Part shown: positions 27,019 to 35,833 of the stretch, piece by piece
How positions within the stretch are numbered: the first letter of the stretch is position 1
Layout of the letters: every line of letters starts with the position of its first letter
Assembly: GCF_011050365.1 (NCBI RefSeq)
Contig: NZ_DRFV01000002.1
Span: 248,001 to 312,000 of the forward strand
DNA from: Pseudohongiella sp.
GTDB taxonomy: Bacteria > Pseudomonadota > Gammaproteobacteria > Pseudomonadales > Pseudohongiellaceae
Direction of reading: 5' to 3'
Length of the DNA stretch: 64,000 nucleotides
The notes under the pieces: model-generated
Databases searched by the model: none
What the model was told of the DNA's origin: nothing
What the model saw: the letters and a program-made list of their open reading frames with translations, nothing else
Made by a program: the position numbers and the translations under genes

Positions 27019-27816
27019 TTACGGCACCGTCACCGAGCGGCGATACAAATGCCAGGTCGCGTGGCCGAGAATAGGCACCACAAGGCCCAGGCCCACGAAC
27101 AGGGGCAGAGAAGCCAGCAAAACCAGACCGACTACCATGAGATACCATGTCACCATGGTCTGCCAGTTGGTCTTCACTACGCGCAGTGACGTCACCACTG
27201 CCCTGCCCAGACTGGTTTTCTGCTGCATCATCATGGGTAGCGAGACTACTGTCGCCATATACACCACAACACTGTACACAAAACCCACGAGGGTGCCCGT
27301 GATCAACAACTGCACGCCCGCTGAGGTCATGAATATCTGCCGCATCATGGCCGTCACATCGGCCGGAGCACGCTCAGCGAAAAACATGCCATAGAGCAGC
27401 TCGGCGGTCATCAACCAGGCTACAAACAAGGCCGCCAGAATCACACCCATGGCCGCAATGCCCCAGCGTGAGGGCGCTTTGGCGACGTCAAAAACATGAT
27501 ACCAGGAGTAATCCTGACCCAGTTCGCGGCGACGGCTCAGCTCATACAGGCCGCAGGCGGCCAGCGGGCCAACCAGTGCCAGGCCCCCGACCAGCGGGAA
27601 CAACAGCGGCAGGAAATTCTCGCCCAGGCCGAACAGAGCGGCAAACAGGGCTATCAACAGATAAATCAGGGTCAGAAAGACCCCATGGGTGGGTTTGGCT
27701 TCGAAATCAGCCAGCCCTTTGCGTAACACCGAGCGTAACTCGGCAGGCTGGACAGCGTGGATGACAGGCGTCTCACTTACTCGGGCGTCTGTAGATACAT
27801 CGGTTCGCGCACTCAT
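27019..27816 (-). CDS. DUF2189 family integral membrane protein
   Basis: 265 residues with six TM helices. The family pattern is visible: a soluble start with LRKGLADFEAKPTHG, paired helices at ~45-100 (PLVGGLALVGPLAACGLYELSRRRE), and KTSLGRAVVTSLRVVKTNW before the final pair. ATG at 27816 is chosen: GAGGAG lies seven bases before it, whereas the ATG two codons earlier is only one base from that site. Function unknown; some homologues are annotated near cytochrome oxidase genes. It is downstream of a palindromic repeat and ends at a GC hairpin. Confidence 0.9.
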   Translation of the reverse strand: MSARTDVSTDARVSETPVIHAVQPAELRSVLRKGLADFEAKPTHGVFLTLIYLLIALFAALFGLGENFLPLLFPLVGGLALVGPLAACGLYELSRRRELGQDYSWYHVFDVAKAPSRWGIAAMGVILAALFVAWLMTAELLYGMFFAERAPADVTAMMRQIFMTSAGVQLLITGTLVGFVYSVVVYMATVVSLPMMMQQKTSLGRAVVTSLRVVKTNWQTMVTWYLMVVGLVLLASLPLFVGLGLVVPILGHATWHLYRRSVTVP

Positions 27817-27929
27817 CGGCATTCTCCTCAGATCACAGCTTGCGGGTTGTCAGTCCTTCCTTTGCTTCGATTGTTAAGACAACATAACACAAAACCCGTT
27901 CCAAAAGCTTTCCAGCCGGGTTTAATGGC

Positions 27930-28002
27930 AGGGTTTAGGTCTTTAAAGGGGACGGAGGAGTTTACCTGCAAACTCCTCCGTCCCCTTAAAGTCCCTGGCC
28001 GC
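27930..28002. repeat. Palindromic repeat element, copy 1
   Basis: A 73-bp element starting agggtttaggtc and ending ccctggccgc. Its core is a near-perfect inverted repeat with arms of 18-20 bp (ggggacggaggagttt / aaactcctccgtcccc) round a 6-base loop. It begins 13 bases past the DUF1761 stop codon. The same element, inverted, occurs at 28435-28509. It resembles REP/RAYT-type or MITE-like palindromes; it would also act as a strong RNA hairpin. Confidence 0.88.
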
Positions 28003-28014
28003 TCTAAATAAAGA

Positions 28015-28398
28015 TCAGAACAAGAACAGGATCAGACCGTAGAGGGTGAATTGCAAAGTGTGGTAACCACCGTCAATCAGGAACAGTGTCAGGCTCCGCT
28101 GGGCAAATAGGTAGTTGATGCCGAAGGACGTGGCGACCCAGCCCGCGCCGGCGGCAAATCCGGCGCCCAGGCCCAACTGTAGGCTCGGATCAGGGCCCAG
28201 AAACATGGCAAATACGAAGGCGGCAATTAGCGACAGCACAAACGCACCACCAAACACTTTGACCCGGTTAATGTTGTCAGTGCTCACCCCCGTCTCGCGC
28301 TGCCAGACCTTGCCAAAACCCACCGGCGAATACCAGAGCCCACCCAAAACGAAGGCCGAGATCCCAGCCAGAATTATCGCTAAATAGTTGAATTCCAT
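28015..28398 (-). CDS. DUF1761 family membrane protein
   Basis: 127 residues, four TM helices. The DUF1761 signature is at the start (FVLGGLWYSPVGFGKVWQRE) with LFLIDGGYHTLQFTLYGLIL at the end. Such proteins are small inner-membrane proteins of unknown function. An AGGGAG-type ribosome site lies about ten bases ahead of the ATG. The gene is bracketed by inverted copies of a palindromic repeat, so it may have moved as a unit, although both copies also sit at gene 3' ends. Confidence 0.9.
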   Translation of the reverse strand: MEFNYLAIILAGISAFVLGGLWYSPVGFGKVWQRETGVSTDNINRVKVFGGAFVLSLIAAFVFAMFLGPDPSLQLGLGAGFAAGAGWVATSFGINYLFAQRSLTLFLIDGGYHTLQFTLYGLILFLF

Positions 28399-28434
28399 AC
28401 TTACTCCCTCTTTTTATTGTTAATCGAAAGTACG

Positions 28435-28509
28435 GCGGCCAGGGGCGTTAATGGGGACGGAGGAGTTTACCTGTAAACTCCTCCGTCCCCTTTAAAAGAC
28501 CTAAACCCT
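28435..28509. repeat. Palindromic repeat element, copy 2 (inverted relative to copy 1)
   Basis: Reverse complement of this 75-bp stretch begins agggtttaggtc and ends ccctggccgc like copy 1, with about ten differences. The 18-bp hairpin arms (ggggacggaggagtttac / gtaaactcctccgtcccc) are perfect. It starts two bases after the stop of the pyridoxamine-oxidase-family gene. Confidence 0.88.
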
Positions 28510-28511
28510 TA

Positions 28512-29054
28512 TCACGGCAGGATGCCGGTGTCTTTGCCATCCAGACTTTGGGTGTTTTTTTCCGCCCAATAGGCCTCGACGCCCTCGCGGCTGCGTTTCT
28601 CAGCCCACTTCTCCAGCGTAATGCGCTCGCTCTTGTAGTCACAGTGCGGTACCGCATAACCACAGGAGGTTTGCACAAGGTCAACGGCCAGCCGGAAAAT
28701 CTGACGGGCGCCAACATAGTCGTTGAACTGTGTTATCAGCGCATCCCAGTCCGCATCACGCGGGTGAATCACCTGCGCCTGGCCGTAAAGGCGCAGGATC
28801 AGCGGCTGCTTGCCGAACGAGCAGAACATGATGGTCATACGCTGGTTTTCCAGCACATGGGCCGCAGTCTCATTGCCGCTACCGGTCATGTTCAGCCACA
28901 CGACATCATTCGGACCCAGAATACGCAGGCTGTCCATGCCTTTGGGGGAAACATTGACGCGTCCTTCGGCGCCGGCAGTGCCGACAAAATAGATGTGCTG
29001 CTCACCGATAAAGTCGATGAGTGCGGGCGATAACTCACTGAATTTTTCCGACAT
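28512..29054 (-). CDS. Pyridoxamine 5'-phosphate oxidase-family (split-barrel) protein
   Basis: 180 residues, flavin-binding split-barrel fold. Motifs include FVGTAGAEGRVNVSPKG (strands 2-3), VWLNMTGSGNETAAHV and RMTIMFCSFGKQPLILRLYGQA, which match the PPOX family rather than true PdxH (no PLP-site residues recognised). AAGGA lies eight bases before the ATG. The substrate (flavin, F420 or haem) is not determinable. A palindromic repeat follows immediately. Confidence 0.9.
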   Translation of the reverse strand: MSEKFSELSPALIDFIGEQHIYFVGTAGAEGRVNVSPKGMDSLRILGPNDVVWLNMTGSGNETAAHVLENQRMTIMFCSFGKQPLILRLYGQAQVIHPRDADWDALITQFNDYVGARQIFRLAVDLVQTSCGYAVPHCDYKSERITLEKWAEKRSREGVEAYWAEKNTQSLDGKDTGILP

Positions 29055-29219
29055 GTCCGGTTCCTTGATCGCATTTCAGATACATTAAAATCCCTGCTTC
29101 GTGCGGGCACCATGAAGTCCCCACGGCATAATATCATCAGATACCAAAATGCGTCCCCTGTCACCGCCTCACTGACCCCACCGATGCAATACGCCGGGCA
29201 GTTTCCGGGTCTGCTGACG

Positions 29220-29228
29220 TGATATGAT
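29220..29228 (+). promoter_or_regulatory. Candidate extended -10 promoter for slt
   Basis: TGaTATGAT, an extended -10 element, 56 bases before the slt start codon. No convincing -35 is seen. Confidence 0.35.
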
Positions 29229-29283
29229 AATTCCCATCACTCACTCATCCAGATGACCCATCAGCCAGGGTCAGGACCGCGCG

Positions 29284-31287
29284 ATGTTGACAGCTTTCAG
29301 TCGCCGTAATGGACTCATCACCTGCCTGTGCACAGCGCTGGCGGGCGCTGCGTTGTGGCCAAACACAACACTGCTCGCTGCCGAGGCGCCGGACTTTGGC
29401 GAACAGCGCGCCCTGTACCAGAGCGCCCGTGACGCTCTGGCTGACAACGATACCGACACCTACCACACGGTTCGGGAACAGCTGCAGGGCTACCCTTTGC
29501 TGCCCTATCTGGAATACTCCGTGCTCAGTGATCGTCTGACAACGTTGTCACAAACCAACAGCGACGGTGAACGTACCGACGGCCAGTTCTTCGAGATTGA
29601 CCAGTTTCTGGCGCAGAACCGCGACACCTACCTCGGCGATCGCCTGGAGCGCGAGTGGGTGGCCGCGCTCGCACGCGAGAATCGCGGCACTGAGCTGTTG
29701 CGTTATCACAACCCAGCCAACACCACGACCGAACTCACCTGCCGTGCCATGCAGGCCAATCTGGAGCTGGGCGACTACACCACGCTGGCTGATGCCGACC
29801 GCCTGTGGAATGTCTCTGTATCCCAGCCCAATGACTGCGACCCGGTGTTTGAAGCCTGGATGGCAGAAGGGTTTCTGACCCCGGATATCGCCTGGCAGCG
29901 TTTCAGCAAAACCCTGCAGGCTGGCAATAGCAATCTGGCACGTTACATTTCAACATTGATGCCGGCCCGCGAACGCACACTGGCCGAGCTCTACCTGCGC
30001 GTCCATCGCGAACCGGAACGCCTGCGCGATTTCGATACCCTGGGCGCCGACAACGCTGAAACCCGTGAAATCATCCTGCATGGCATCCGCCGCCTGATGT
30101 CCATCGACGCACCGCTGGCCATGTTGCTGCTGCAGGCACATCATGACGTCCACCGGTTCCCTGACAACACCATGACCGAGCACCAGCGCATGATCGCGTT
30201 GCGCCTGCTGTTGCAAGGCTTCATTGGTGAGACCGAGTCATTGCTGCGCAACACCCCGGAACTGGTAACCGAGTCTCTGGTGAGCTGGATTCTGCGCGAT
30301 GCCCTGCGCAGCCAGGACTGGCCGCGCGTGGAAGAATGGATTGGTCGTCTGCCCGATGACGCCCGTCACAGCGAACGCTGGCGTTATTGGCAGGCCCGCA
30401 TGCTGGAGCAGAAACACACGTCAGAGACCGATGCGCAGGCGCAGGCGCTGTATCGGCAGGTGGCAGACACCCGCAGTTATTATGGCTTCCTGTCGGCCGA
30501 TCTGCTGGGTATCGACTACGAGCTGCAGGACACCCCGGTGGCCGTTGACCAGCCCCAACTGGCAGCGTTGTCCACCCTGCCCTCCATCGAACGCGCACGG
30601 GAGCTCTACCTGCTCGGCGACGAAGTCAACGCCCGCAACGAATGGCAATATGCTGTACGGCACATGACACCGGAGCAGGTAGCCGCCAGCGGCAAGCTCG
30701 CCGACGAATGGGGCTGGCACCGTAACAGCATCCAGGCCATGATCCAGATCGGCTACTGGGATGACATGCAACTGCGTTTCCCGCTGGCGTACAGTGACCA
30801 GTTTGCCAGCGTCGCCGCCGATCTCGATATCCCGCCGCAGTTGCTGTTTGCTATTGCCCGGCAGGAAAGCGCCTTTATGCATGATGTCAGATCCCCTGCC
30901 GGGGCCCGCGGCCTGATGCAATTGATGCCGGGCACTGCGCGGGAGACGGCTCTCGGTGCCGGCCTGCGCGTCAACACCGCCGACCTGTACCAGCCGGACA
31001 TTAACATCACGTTGGGTAGCCGTTACCTGGCTGGTTTGCTGGATGAGTTTGACGGCAATCGCGCACTGGCGGCAGCGGCCTACAACGCCGGTCCCAATCG
31101 TGTCCGACAATGGTTGCGACGCAGCGCCGACAACCCGGTGCCCATGGATATCTGGATAGAGACCATTCCCTTTCTGGAAACCCGCGGCTATGTGCAGAAC
31201 GTCCTGGCCTACTCGGTCATTTACGGCGTGCGCATGGGTGAACCGATACCGTTTTTGACGCCGGCCGAAGCCGGCGCCGAGCTTTAG
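29284..31287 (+). CDS. slt: Soluble lytic murein transglycosylase (Slt70-like)
   Basis: 667 residues; periplasmic enzyme cleaving the MurNAc-GlcNAc bond of peptidoglycan with 1,6-anhydro product formation. Signal peptide ends near LLAAE. The N-terminal ~450 residues form the superhelical ring (U and L domains); the C-terminal SLT domain has catalytic Glu528 in ARQESAFMHD, then GARGLMQLMPGTA and AAYNAGPNRVRQWL. ATG 29284 has AGGA eight bases upstream. Length is close to E. coli Slt70. Transcribed away from the PPOX-family gene; the lipid kinase follows after 79 bp. Confidence 0.95.
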   Translation: MLTAFSRRNGLITCLCTALAGAALWPNTTLLAAEAPDFGEQRALYQSARDALADNDTDTYHTVREQLQGYPLLPYLEYSVLSDRLTTLSQTNSDGERTDGQFFEIDQFLAQNRDTYLGDRLEREWVAALARENRGTELLRYHNPANTTTELTCRAMQANLELGDYTTLADADRLWNVSVSQPNDCDPVFEAWMAEGFLTPDIAWQRFSKTLQAGNSNLARYISTLMPARERTLAELYLRVHREPERLRDFDTLGADNAETREIILHGIRRLMSIDAPLAMLLLQAHHDVHRFPDNTMTEHQRMIALRLLLQGFIGETESLLRNTPELVTESLVSWILRDALRSQDWPRVEEWIGRLPDDARHSERWRYWQARMLEQKHTSETDAQAQALYRQVADTRSYYGFLSADLLGIDYELQDTPVAVDQPQLAALSTLPSIERARELYLLGDEVNARNEWQYAVRHMTPEQVAASGKLADEWGWHRNSIQAMIQIGYWDDMQLRFPLAYSDQFASVAADLDIPPQLLFAIARQESAFMHDVRSPAGARGLMQLMPGTARETALGAGLRVNTADLYQPDINITLGSRYLAGLLDEFDGNRALAAAAYNAGPNRVRQWLRRSADNPVPMDIWIETIPFLETRGYVQNVLAYSVIYGVRMGEPIPFLTPAEAGAEL

Positions 31288-31366
31288 CGCGCAACCGGTT
31301 CCGCGAACAGAAAGACCCACTACCAACTTCTCAGGGAAGCACCACCAGGCAACAAGGACAACAGCA

Positions 31367-32365
31367 ATGACGCAGTCTTCCGTCACCAGCACGCCATCGC
31401 GCACACGCGCCCTGCTTATCATCAATCCCAAAAGCCGTCAGGGCGCTGAAGCCGACCTGAATGACGGACTCAGGCGTTTGCGTCAGGCCGGCATGGATGT
31501 CGAAACCCTGGTCTCACACAGCGCTGAGGAAAGCTGTGAAGCGGTGCAAAGCCGCAAATCGGACTTGGACCTGGTCATTGTCGGCGGTGGTGACGGCACG
31601 CTCAGCTCCATGATCAAAACCCTGTTAACCTGCGATCTGCCACTCGCCATTCTGCCGCTGGGCACCGCTAACGATCTGGCACGCTCGCTGGGCATTCCCG
31701 AAGCGCTGGAACTGGCCTTTAAGATCATCGCTGACAATGAACACACACGCATCGATTTGGGCGAAGTTAATGGCCACTACTTTTTCAACGCCGCCAACAT
31801 GGGACTGGGCGCGCATGTCACCGAAGAGCTCACCAGTGAAGTGAAAAAACACTGGGGTGTATTCAGCTACGTTCGCGCACTGGCGGCGGCCATCATGCGG
31901 CACGATCAGTTTCACGTGCGCATGACGCTGGACGGGAAGCACTATCGCCTTCACTCCATGCATCTGGCAGTGGGCAACGGACGCTTCTACGGCGGCGGCA
32001 ATGTCATCGATGAAAAGGCCCGGATTGATGATGGCAAGCTGTCCCTGTTCAGCATGCGTCCACTGCGAACGTGGGAGCTGCTGACACTGGCGCCGCTGCT
32101 GCGCAACGGGCAACAGGGCCGGGATCGACGCATTTTTTGCGCCCGGGCCACAGAGATTGAAATCAGCGCCGGCAAACGGCGGCTGGAAATTCATGCGGAT
32201 GGCGAACCCGTGACCTGCACACCGGCAACGTTTCGGGTACTGCCCAAGGCACTGACAGTTGTCGCGACTGCCATGGACGCGCACAATCACAGCCATGAGC
32301 ACACCACGACGTCGCCATTGACTGCAGCGCTGGGACACATTGAGCAGGGAGTCAGAACAATATGA
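31367..32365 (+). CDS. Diacylglycerol-kinase-family lipid kinase (YegS/DgkB-like)
   Basis: 332 residues, soluble lipid kinase with the DAGK catalytic fold. LLIINPKSRQG at the start and GGGDGT at residues 73-78 form the nucleotide-binding loop; PLGTANDLARSLG is the next conserved block and NAANMGLGAHV lies near residue 143. Likely phosphorylates diacylglycerol or phosphatidylglycerol; substrate not determined. Its stop overlaps the next gene (ATGA). Confidence 0.94.
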   Translation: MTQSSVTSTPSRTRALLIINPKSRQGAEADLNDGLRRLRQAGMDVETLVSHSAEESCEAVQSRKSDLDLVIVGGGDGTLSSMIKTLLTCDLPLAILPLGTANDLARSLGIPEALELAFKIIADNEHTRIDLGEVNGHYFFNAANMGLGAHVTEELTSEVKKHWGVFSYVRALAAAIMRHDQFHVRMTLDGKHYRLHSMHLAVGNGRFYGGGNVIDEKARIDDGKLSLFSMRPLRTWELLTLAPLLRNGQQGRDRRIFCARATEIEISAGKRRLEIHADGEPVTCTPATFRVLPKALTVVATAMDAHNHSHEHTTTSPLTAALGHIEQGVRTI

Positions 32366-32805
32366 GTATTTTACGATCTGAACAACAGCTGGCTTTGCAA
32401 CAGCTCTACCGCCTGGTCCAGGAGTCGATTGATCACTATCGGGATTCAGCGGAATTCGTGGAAGACAGCAACACCGCGCAGCTGTTCACGCGTATCGCCA
32501 GCGAGCGCGAGCCTCTGGCTGAGCAATTGGCGCAGGTCATACGCGACACCGGCGACCTGCCCGCGGCGCCTGACGCCGACAAGGAGGCCGGAGAACAAAT
32601 GCTACACCGTCTGCGCGCCTGGTTCACTGCTGATCAGACAAGGGATGTGGTTAAGCAACGCCTGCAGGCTGAAGCGGAACTTGCCAAGGTGCTGGCGGAC
32701 AGTAAAAACCAGACCCCAGACAAGACATACCAGGCGCTGCATCAGCGTTTTGTGACGCAAGTGGAGAACGCCAGCCAGACGCTCAAACAGGCTCACCAGG
32801 CATAA
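32362..32805 (+). CDS. PA2169-like / DUF2383 four-helix protein
   Basis: 147 residues, wholly helical. The pattern LYRLVQESIDHYRDSAEFVEDSN followed by RIASEREPLAEQL, then GEQMLHRLRAWF, fits the ferritin-like PA2169/DUF2383 family (four helices of ~25-30 residues). Typical metal-ligand Glu/His spacing is only partly kept. It is coupled by ATGA to the lipid kinase gene. Function unknown; stress-related in other genera. Confidence 0.7.
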   Translation: MSILRSEQQLALQQLYRLVQESIDHYRDSAEFVEDSNTAQLFTRIASEREPLAEQLAQVIRDTGDLPAAPDADKEAGEQMLHRLRAWFTADQTRDVVKQRLQAEAELAKVLADSKNQTPDKTYQALHQRFVTQVENASQTLKQAHQA

Positions 32806-32811
32806 CCGGCT

Positions 32812-33657
32812 CTATTGCGTGGTTTGCGTACCCAAGGGCAGCGCTTCTGGCTCGTCCAATTCATCCAGGTTATTGAAGCGAATCATGGCCTGCAGCTCTC
32901 TGATGTATTCCTGTCCGCGTTGCGAATACTGCGTCAGGCCTTCGGCCAGCTCCAGCCCGGTAATCAGCTCATCATTTTCACGCAACTCCGAACGTTTCAT
33001 TCTCAAGTCGTTGTAGGCGTCATGGCTGTTCAGATTGCGGATATAGCGCTGCACTGATTGCTGCGGCGAATCGAAGGCTGCGACTTCGTGTCGGGCACCG
33101 CTCGGGCGCGAGTCCGGGATCAACCCACAGCCCTCGACATAGCACCAGTGGCCAAAATAGTTATTGCCCTCCAGGGCAAAGCGCGACGCACCCCATCCAC
33201 TTTCATTGGCCGCCTGTGCCAGCGCCAACGAGGGCGGCACTACATCAACCCGGCGCAACAGCGTGTCCCAATCACCCGCTTCTGTGATATCAAACGCTTC
33301 AATCTCATAGTCCTGCGCCAGTTGCAAGACTTGCCGTTGTTGGCGACCTGACAGTGAATCCCGGTTCTCACTGAGTAGCAACAGCTCGGCACGCAGCTTC
33401 AGAATCTCCTGGTTACGCATTTCCACCAGCGGCAGAAAATATCCGAAAAAGGCGTCTTTGCGCGCATCAACATCCTCAAAGGCGGCGAAATCAGGTGGTG
33501 GTGGCACACGCTGGGTGAGCAACCACCAACCTGTAAACATGAAACTCACCGCACCGATGCCCAGAATGGCATACGCCGCCGCGACATGCTTGCGCGGTTT
33601 CGTTTGCCCATCTGTCGGGGTTGGTGCGTTGCTTTTCGAATCGGTGTTAGCAGTCAT
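32812..33657 (-). CDS. bax: Bax-family glucosaminidase-domain membrane protein
   Basis: 281 residues. One N-terminal TM (residues ~24-45, AILGIGAVSFMFTGWWLL) and a periplasmic Bax/mannosyl-glycoprotein endo-N-acetylglucosaminidase domain: AQAANESGWGASRFALEGNN contains the likely catalytic Glu, followed by GLIPDSRP and PQQSVQRYIRNLNSH. Related to flagellar FlgJ hydrolases; acts on peptidoglycan. ATG 33657 is chosen because it leads into a short cytoplasmic arm and TM; the frame is open 29 codons upstream. Converges with the PA2169-like gene at a 6-bp gap. Confidence 0.88.
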   Translation of the reverse strand: MTANTDSKSNAPTPTDGQTKPRKHVAAAYAILGIGAVSFMFTGWWLLTQRVPPPPDFAAFEDVDARKDAFFGYFLPLVEMRNQEILKLRAELLLLSENRDSLSGRQQRQVLQLAQDYEIEAFDITEAGDWDTLLRRVDVVPPSLALAQAANESGWGASRFALEGNNYFGHWCYVEGCGLIPDSRPSGARHEVAAFDSPQQSVQRYIRNLNSHDAYNDLRMKRSELRENDELITGLELAEGLTQYSQRGQEYIRELQAMIRFNNLDELDEPEALPLGTQTTQ

Positions 33658-34011
33658 GGTTAAATCAATTGCCCCCTGATCATGATTCCGATAATACTGT
33701 AACACGGCTTGCGCCATGCCACCTGAACAGACCAGCGGACGCACAACATCTTTCGTGCATCAGTCAATTGGCGAAATCCACCAGTCTCTTGTCAATCCTA
33801 CCAATACCTACGCAGACTGCTTGCTTTTGGTTTCGTCATTGGAAAATTTCTATTATTTAATTCAACGATTTAAACCAATATCCAGAGTTGGTCCCGTTTT
33901 TGCTTTCTACTTTTGTAACGTGTTTGTAAACAATGCCATGTTAAATGCTTTAGGTTCCGTCAGGAAAACGAGCCGACGCCTAAACCGACAACGACAAAAA
34001 GGATAAAAACT
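33658..34011. promoter_or_regulatory. AT-rich divergent intergenic region with a candidate promoter
   Basis: 354 bp without a convincing gene. TTGGTT (33827-33832) and TATTAT (33851-33856) are spaced by 18 bases and point toward the downstream GTG start, implying a leader of about 150 nt. TGTTT-GT-AAACA occurs at about 33920-33935. A 96-codon frame lies here but has no ribosome site. The local composition is clearly more AT-rich than the surroundings. Confidence 0.35.
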
Positions 34012-34836
34012 GTGCGCAACCTTCTACTCTGCCTGCTTCCCTCTGTTCTGCTCTCCAGTGCCGCCCTGGCGGACGAGTGCAAAGACATCAACATTACCCT
34101 GGACAGCAATGACATCCGCACACTGACATTGGATGTCGGAGACGGCTACCTGGGGATCATCGGTTCAGATGATGACGACGCACCCATTGAAATACAGGCC
34201 GAAGCCTGTGCCGGCTCGCGCGGCGAGCTTGACGACATGGACATTGTTTATGAACGCCGCGGCGACACCTGGGAGGTGGAAACTGTAGCGGGCGAACATA
34301 ATTTCAATATCTTTTCCCTGTTCAATGGGTCCTTCGACACCCGTATTGATATTGAACTCATGGTACCGGCCGGGCTGCTGCTGGATATTGACGACGGCAG
34401 CGGCAATATCGACATTCGGGATGTCCGCGGCGAACTGCTGATCGACGATGGTTCCGGTGACCTGCAAATCAGCGACACCATCGGTCCCGTGCGCATTGAT
34501 GACGGATCGGGTGATATTGAGATTAACAACATCGGGGGCCGGCTCGACATTGACGATGGCTCCGGCTCCATGACTCTGACCCGGACCATGCACGTCAGTA
34601 TCCGCGACGGCTCGGGCGATGTGAATGTGCGTGACGTCGATGGCGATGCAAACATCATCGATGACGGCTCAGGTGATATCCGTATCGAGCGCGTCAGCGG
34701 TAGCGTCATGATTGGCGATGATGGCTCCGGGAATATTACCGTACGCGACGTGCAAGGCGACTTCATCGCCCGCGATACCGGTTCTGGTAGCGTGAACTAC
34801 AACGATATCGGTGGCCGCATTGAGGTTCGCGACTGA
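34012..34836 (+). CDS. Secreted Asp-Gly-Ser-Gly repeat beta-solenoid (DUF4097-like)
   Basis: 274 residues from GTG at 34012 with AAAGGA seven bases before it. A signal peptide ends at SAALA. After an N-terminal domain of ~95 residues comes a run of at least eight repeats of ~18-21 residues, each with (I/V)DDGSG(D/N)(I/L) and a matching (D/N)(V/I)xG strand, for example DIDDGSGNIDIRDVRG. This is the pattern of a right-handed beta-solenoid as in DUF4097, with conserved Asp-Asp turns that could bind cations. Cysteines 25 and the DDA region are at the start. Not an RTX (GGxGxD) protein. Function unknown; exported and highly acidic. Confidence 0.8.
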   Translation: MRNLLLCLLPSVLLSSAALADECKDINITLDSNDIRTLTLDVGDGYLGIIGSDDDDAPIEIQAEACAGSRGELDDMDIVYERRGDTWEVETVAGEHNFNIFSLFNGSFDTRIDIELMVPAGLLLDIDDGSGNIDIRDVRGELLIDDGSGDLQISDTIGPVRIDDGSGDIEINNIGGRLDIDDGSGSMTLTRTMHVSIRDGSGDVNVRDVDGDANIIDDGSGDIRIERVSGSVMIGDDGSGNITVRDVQGDFIARDTGSGSVNYNDIGGRIEVRD

Positions 34837-34854
34837 AGCAATGCAGAGCGCTGT

Positions 34855-35820
34855 TTACACCGCCACTGGTAACACAGGAACGGGCCCGTCGGGATCATCG
34901 GGCTCGCTTTTGCTGACCAGGTAGTCAAGTATAGCATCCCTGATAGCCGACCCCTGAGCCAGTCCCTGATTGCCAAACAGTCGATTGAACTCGAGTACGT
35001 AGGGGTGGTTGTCGACCAGCGCGATATCGAAACCGGCATGATCGACGCCCAGCGTTCGTGCCAGGCGCAGGGCCAGATTAGTCACGACTGCCGGCACCGG
35101 GCTTCGGTCTATCTGACCACCCTTGGCAACATTGTTATAGAATCCGCGATCTGACTGTGTGCGCCAATACGCCGTCACCACCCGATCACCAATCACCACC
35201 ACGCGCACATCCCGGTCTATGGGCAGATATTCCTGCACGTACAACACAGGGGTCCTCTCGCAGTAGCGTTGCCAGTCCTGACGCGATTCGATCAGCCAGA
35301 CACCTTCGCCCATGCTGGCTTTGGGCAGCTTGGCAACAAAAGGCAATGACATCAGCTGCCACAAACGCTCCCGACCGTCAGCAGTGTTAGCCTCAATTGG
35401 CGTCCAGGGGGTATGCTCCGGCGCCACGACCTGAAAAGCACGGGTCATTTCCACTTTGTCATGACCAATGCGGTAGCTGGCTTCGCTGGGAAAAACCCGA
35501 CAGTTCAGGCCAAACACCAGCGCGTTGAGCTGCCAGTATTCGGGGAACAACACCCAGTCCGCCTGCCGCAACAGATCCTTTTGCCGAAACAGATCGTCCG
35601 GTTTCAAAACCGTTATGCCCGGCAAGCCCAGAGTGCGAAAAATATCGAAGGACACCAGGTTCATAGAATGCTTGCCATCCACCGAAAAAACGCATTCTAT
35701 GCCTAATCTTGCCCTTGGCAAGCGATATTTAAACGAAGCTGGCAGGGGCGTGTCGGCGTGTGACTGCTTTGACCCGCGCCGCAGGCTGTGCACCGGCGTT
35801 CTGGTTTCAGTGATCAACAC
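34855..35820 (-). CDS. ATP-grasp (RimK-like) ligase
   Basis: 321 residues with the ATP-grasp fold. Visible blocks: PFVAKLPKASMGEGVWLIES (Lys and Gly-rich loop), VQEYLPIDRDVRVVVIGDRVV, GGQIDRSPVPA and YVLEFNRLFGNQGL (Mg2+ Glu/Asn). RimK relatives ligate an amino acid to a carboxyl. A GTG start at 35820 lies 13 bp after the upstream stop, without a strong ribosome site; an internal ATG at 35664 is another candidate, so the N-terminus is uncertain. Substrate unknown. It is the last gene of a four-gene minus-strand run. Confidence 0.82.
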   Translation of the reverse strand: MLITETRTPVHSLRRGSKQSHADTPLPASFKYRLPRARLGIECVFSVDGKHSMNLVSFDIFRTLGLPGITVLKPDDLFRQKDLLRQADWVLFPEYWQLNALVFGLNCRVFPSEASYRIGHDKVEMTRAFQVVAPEHTPWTPIEANTADGRERLWQLMSLPFVAKLPKASMGEGVWLIESRQDWQRYCERTPVLYVQEYLPIDRDVRVVVIGDRVVTAYWRTQSDRGFYNNVAKGGQIDRSPVPAVVTNLALRLARTLGVDHAGFDIALVDNHPYVLEFNRLFGNQGLAQGSAIRDAILDYLVSKSEPDDPDGPVPVLPVAV

Positions 35821-35833
35821 TTTAGGTACTGTG

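Noticed and set aside
30421-31431. 336-codon minus-strand frame opposite slt
   Set aside because: Overlaps the catalytic part of a clear transglycosylase; no start signals or domain.
33716-34006. 96-codon frame in the AT-rich intergenic region
   Set aside because: No ribosome site, no recognisable composition of a protein, and it contains the candidate promoter of the next gene.
34400-34836. RTX toxin repeats
   Set aside because: The unit is (I/V)DDGSG(D/N)(I/L), not GGxGxDxUx; no type I secretion signal or hlyBD genes.
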